From: Lachnospiraceae bacterium
GTDB lineage: Bacteria; Bacillota; Clostridia; Lachnospirales; Lachnospiraceae
Assembly: GCA_009774245.1 (NCBI GenBank)
Contig: VSNM01000109.1
Location: 1 to 13,462 of the forward strand
DNA length: 13,462 nt
Direction: 5' to 3'
The notes beneath the pieces are model-generated. The model was not told where the DNA came from. It saw only the letters and a program-made list of their open reading frames with translations, and made no database searches. Made by a program: the position numbers and the translations under genes. Positions 13,027-13,462 of this stretch are shown here, one piece after another; positions within the stretch are counted from its first letter, which is position 1; each line of letters begins with the position of its first letter.

Positions 13027-13413
13027 ATGAAACGTTTACCAGATTCAGAGTTGGAGATTATGATGATCATATGGGACATGGATAAGCCGGTGACAAGATC
13101 TGAGATTGAGGCGCGGTTAAATCATGAGCGAAAGTTGTCCCCCACGACGATTCTTTCTTTTCTGTCGCGTCTGCAGGAAAAAGGATTCCTAGAAGTGCAA
13201 AAATCAGGAAAGAATAACGTATACATCGCGCGGGTAGACAAACAGAGCTACATGCAGATGGAGGGCCGGAGTATCCTGAAACGCCTGTATCAGAATTCCG
13301 CCAAAAATTTCCTCGCGGCGCTGTATGACGGAAACAGCTTGTCGGAGGATGAACTCAGGGAGCTCGAGGAATACATTACAGTGAAAAGAAAGCTTCCTGT
13401 ATACTTTAAATAG
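13027..13413 (+). CDS. BlaI/MecI/CopY family transcriptional repressor
   Basis: This 128-residue protein is the usual length for the family. The N-terminal winged helix (about 4-72) contains LPDSELEIMMIIWDMDKPVT, the recognition-helix region LSPTTILSFLSRLQEKGFLEV and the wing GKNNVYIARV. The C-terminal helices (about 73-120) are the dimerisation part, where BlaI and MecI are cut on induction. Such repressors usually act with a BlaR1/MecR1-type membrane metalloprotease or control copper export. The window ends 49 nt later, so the partner cannot be seen. AAGGAGG lies about 7 nt before the ATG. The palindrome over its promoter suggests autoregulation. Confidence 0.9.
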   Translation: MKRLPDSELEIMMIIWDMDKPVTRSEIEARLNHERKLSPTTILSFLSRLQEKGFLEVQKSGKNNVYIARVDKQSYMQMEGRSILKRLYQNSAKNFLAALYDGNSLSEDELRELEEYITVKRKLPVYFK

Positions 13414-13462
13414 GTCAAGAGATTGACACAAAAAAATACCTCAAGTAAATTTAGATTATTAC

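Noticed and set aside
13414..13462. Possible promoter after the repressor gene (TTGACA near 13423)
   Set aside because: No -10 at suitable spacing before the window ends, so it cannot be supported.

Overview
The window looks like a chromosomal segment of a Gram-positive anaerobe, most likely a gut-type Lachnospiraceae/Clostridia. The evidence is strong AGGAGG ribosome binding sites, lipoprotein signal peptides, an ECF sigma factor with a membrane anti-sigma partner, a DUF1015 protein and a BlaI/MecI-type repressor. It also carries a small YPKRAKGLVKQGRARF protein of a type I associate with this family. Base composition is mixed, with AT-rich intergenic regions. No phage, plasmid or CRISPR genes are visible.

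Layout. Positions 72-244 hold a small gene broken by a one-base loss in an A-run, followed by a terminator and copy 1 of a ~110-bp structured repeat. Positions 490-4950 hold the most interesting unit: an ECF sigma factor, its overlapping membrane anti-sigma-like protein, and two tandem lipoprotein serpins (protease inhibitors). A ~160-bp foldback element lies exactly between the anti-sigma stop codon and the first serpin. A second, unrelated 143-bp MITE with 22-bp terminal inverted repeats and a perfect 8-bp target duplication lies just after the second serpin. Positions 5230-7390 hold a DUF1015 protein and an MscS channel, then tRNA-Thr(CGT) with its own promoter. Copy 2 of the structured repeat follows, leading into a divergent RdgB/HAM1-like nucleotide pyrophosphatase and an AIM24 protein. 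A perfect hairpin separates these from a convergent two-gene ABC importer (permease and ATPase, no binding protein). Then come a methionine-rich lipoprotein with a strong terminator, a YPKRAKGLVKQGRARF protein with a duplicated leader, and a BlaI/MecI repressor with a large palindrome over its promoter.

How the parts work together. Removing the foldback element with one copy of its flanking TA restores the same TAG stop codon. It leaves only 18 nt, containing AGGAGG, before serpin 1. This suggests an ancestral four-gene operon: sigma, anti-sigma, serpin, serpin. An envelope-signal sigma switch would then control two surface-anchored protease inhibitors with almost identical hinges but different reactive loops. 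The wiring is inferred; the gene order, overlaps and element boundaries are read directly. The remaining genes look like ordinary housekeeping or accessory genes.
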